A stretch of 7,675 bases of DNA, taken from the NCBI GenBank assembly GCA_045863575.1, contig BTUC01000351.1, positions 1-7,675 on the forward strand, in the 5' to 3' direction. Source of the stretch: JAAXZI01 sp045863575 (GTDB taxonomy: Bacteria > Planctomycetota > Phycisphaerae > UBA1845 > PWPN01). Under the pieces are notes generated by a model. It was not told the DNA's origin and ran no database searches. It saw only the letters and a program-made list of their open reading frames with translations. The position numbers and the translations under genes are program-made. Positions 6,299 through 7,675 of the stretch are shown here, piece by piece (position 1 is the first letter of the stretch; every line of letters starts with the position of its first letter).

Positions 6299-6424
6299 AA
6301 TGGATCGCGGTTTGTCGAGACTGATCCGCTGCTGGAGCATCGTGGCGCCGCCTCCCTGGGTGTAGCCCCGTAAGAGAACCAGTGACGCTGCAAGCCCCAC
6401 GAGGGAGCAGCCCCCCGGGCGGCG

Positions 6425-7675
6425 TCAGTAACCGATCGCCGCTCCATCCTTGCGGGGGTCGGAGCCCCCATGAAGGACGCCGTTTTCATGATCGATGAGG
6501 ATGGCCTGGTATCCGCCGAACCCTCCCCGGCCACGTGAGACGCGGTGGCCCTTCTGCTCGAGTGCGGCAATGGCCTCATCGCTGATCCCGGGCTCGACGC
6601 TGACCTCGCCTCCATCGGTCATCATCCGCCCGGTCGGCGTGCTGGAGCCCGAGTGGGAGCAACGGGCCGCCTCACCGGCCTGCTGCACGTTCATGCCGTG
6701 ATCGATGATGTTGCACAACACCTGCACCTGCCCCTGCGGCTGCATATCCCCGCCCATGACCCCGAAGCTCAGCCAGGGCTTCCCGTCACGGGTGACCATG
6801 GCCGGAATGATGGTATGGAACGGCCGCTTGTGCGGCTCGAGCCGGTTCAGATGATTCGGGTCGAGAGAGAAGAGCGTGCCGCGATTCTGCAGGCAGAAGC
6901 CCAGGTCCTCCGGCGCCAGCCCCGAGCCGAAGCCGTAGTAAAGGCTCTGAATCAGCGAAACGGCGTTGCGGTCCTTGTCCACGACCGTGAGATAAACCGT
7001 ATCCGCCCGGCCCATGCGCGGGTCGCCCGCGACGCCCTTCAGGGCGACACGTTCGCGATCAATACGTCTACCCTGCTGGGCCGCGTAGGGCTTGGAGATC
7101 AGCTCGCCGATGGGCAGGCCCAGGGCGACGTCGGGATCAGCGTAGAACTTGGCCCGATCCTCGTAGGCCAGCTTCTTAGCCTCCACGTACAGGTGCAGGA
7201 ACTCGGCGGAGTTGTGGCCCATCCCCCTCACATCGAACGGCTCGAGCAGGTTCAGCATCTGCAGCACGGCGATGCCCTGCCCGTTGGGGGGCAGTTCCCA
7301 GACGTGATAGCCCCGATAGCTCGTGCTCACCGGCTCGACCCAGGAGGACGTGTGCTGTTCGAAATCGCGCAACGAGAAGAGGCCCTCGTTGGACTCACTC
7401 AATGCGACGATCCGTCGTGCGATGTCGCCGCGGTAGAAGACGTCGAGCCCCTCGGCGGCCATGCGGCGGTACGTGGCGGCGATCTGCGGGTTGATCATCA
7501 TCTCGCCGACGCGCGGCGCCCGTCCGTCCTTCAGAAAGCTGCGGGCGGCACCCGGATCAGCTTGCAGCAGTTTCTCTGCCCCACGCCACTCCCCGCCAAT
7601 GATCTGGGTCACAGGGAAACCCGTCTCGGCATAGTGAATGGCGGGGGCCAGGATTTTCTCGAAGCTCATGCTCCC
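6425..7675 (-). CDS. Gamma-glutamyltransferase, YwrD-like, partial (5' end outside the window)
   Basis: The visible 416 codons are the C-terminal part of the large subunit and the whole small subunit of an Ntn-hydrolase that cleaves itself and then hydrolyses or transfers gamma-glutamyl groups, for example from glutathione. The frame runs off the window edge at 7675; the first in-frame ATG (7669) is internal, since SFEKILAPAIHYAETGFPV belongs about 130 residues into a normal precursor. The nucleophile is the Thr in RADTVYLTVVDKDRNAV, encoded at 6998-7000, aligning with Thr391 of E. coli GGT. The oxyanion-region motif is MGGDMQPQG rather than the SPGGSRI of classical GGT, and LQNRGTLFSLDPNHLNRLEP replaces the classical NNQMDDF lid loop; both are typical of the YwrD-like branch. 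The gene ends SDPRKDGAAIGY, as usual for the family. The substrate cannot be told from sequence alone. It seems transcriptionally separate from the downstream operon. Confidence 0.92.
   Translation of the reverse strand, partial: GSMSFEKILAPAIHYAETGFPVTQIIGGEWRGAEKLLQADPGAARSFLKDGRAPRVGEMMINPQIAATYRRMAAEGLDVFYRGDIARRIVALSESNEGLFSLRDFEQHTSSWVEPVSTSYRGYHVWELPPNGQGIAVLQMLNLLEPFDVRGMGHNSAEFLHLYVEAKKLAYEDRAKFYADPDVALGLPIGELISKPYAAQQGRRIDRERVALKGVAGDPRMGRADTVYLTVVDKDRNAVSLIQSLYYGFGSGLAPEDLGFCLQNRGTLFSLDPNHLNRLEPHKRPFHTIIPAMVTRDGKPWLSFGVMGGDMQPQGQVQVLCNIIDHGMNVQQAGEAARCSHSGSSTPTGRMMTDGGEVSVEPGISDEAIAALEQKGHRVSRGRGGFGGYQAILIDHENGVLHGGSDPRKDGAAIGY

Larger units (their letters stand above)
6072..6424. 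other. Intergenic region between gamma-glutamyltransferase and the operon
   Basis: A gap of 353 bases. It holds the promoter and the Fur-like site listed separately. Just after the gamma-glutamyltransferase stop, bases 6387-6411 can fold on the minus strand (outer stem GCTGC/GCAGC, inner CCC/GGG with a four-base loop), but no T-run follows, so a terminator is doubtful. The leader from about 6263 to 6072 has only short stems such as CGGCG/CGCCG at 6190-6214; I recognise no riboswitch, tRNA or small RNA. Open frames crossing it have no convincing ribosome site or similarity. Confidence 0.6.

Noticed and set aside
6387..6411. A rho-independent terminator after the gamma-glutamyltransferase.
   Set aside because: A modest stem can be drawn but it has an internal loop and no T-run follows on the minus strand.
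6425..7669. Treating the gamma-glutamyltransferase as complete with an ATG at 7669.
   Set aside because: The family has roughly 130 residues before this point, and the frame stays open to the window edge (Gly-Ser precede the Met), so the gene is cut by the window.

Overview
The window comes from a GC-rich bacterial chromosome. All five protein-coding genes that can be supported lie on the minus strand, so transcription runs from high to low coordinates. The gene content (NapH/NapG-type polyferredoxin, Tat-exported DUF362 protein, DUF6599-like protein, four-helix-bundle protein with short flanking repeats) is reminiscent of Planctomycetota or a related free-living phylum such as Acidobacteriota. 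That assignment is an inference from gene content only; there is no rRNA or other marker gene here.

Layout in order of transcription: (1) 7675-6425, a gamma-glutamyltransferase of the YwrD-like type, cut off at its 5' end by the window edge. (2) 6424-6072, a 353-base gap with a good sigma70-type promoter (TTGACA, 17 bases, GATAAT) whose -10 lies inside a sequence matching 14 of 19 positions of the E. coli Fur-box consensus. (3) 6071-3813, a 752-residue membrane-anchored protein made of two diverged copies of one domain (DUF6599-like) with a strongly acidic insert. (4) 3823-2663, a Tat-signal DUF362 protein that overlaps gene 3 by 11 bases. (5) 2595-2206, a four-helix-bundle protein of the S23/23S rRNA intervening-sequence family, lying between two inverted arrays of a 7-base repeat. 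(6) 2146-59, a multi-span polyferredoxin that is a natural NapH-NapG fusion with about six [4Fe-4S] sites and a Cys-rich tail. The first 58 bases hold another short tandem repeat of a similar style.

The DUF6599-like protein, the DUF362 protein and the polyferredoxin look like one operon encoding a membrane and periplasm redox module of unknown substrate. The membrane polyferredoxin would carry electrons, while the other two would act on the outer face of the cytoplasmic membrane. The four-helix-bundle gene looks like a foreign cassette of about 500 bases inserted between the second and third genes of this operon. The possible Fur site at the promoter would fit iron control of an iron-sulfur-rich module. 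The most interesting points are the repeat-bounded cassette, the uncharacterised three-gene redox module, and the Fur-like promoter.
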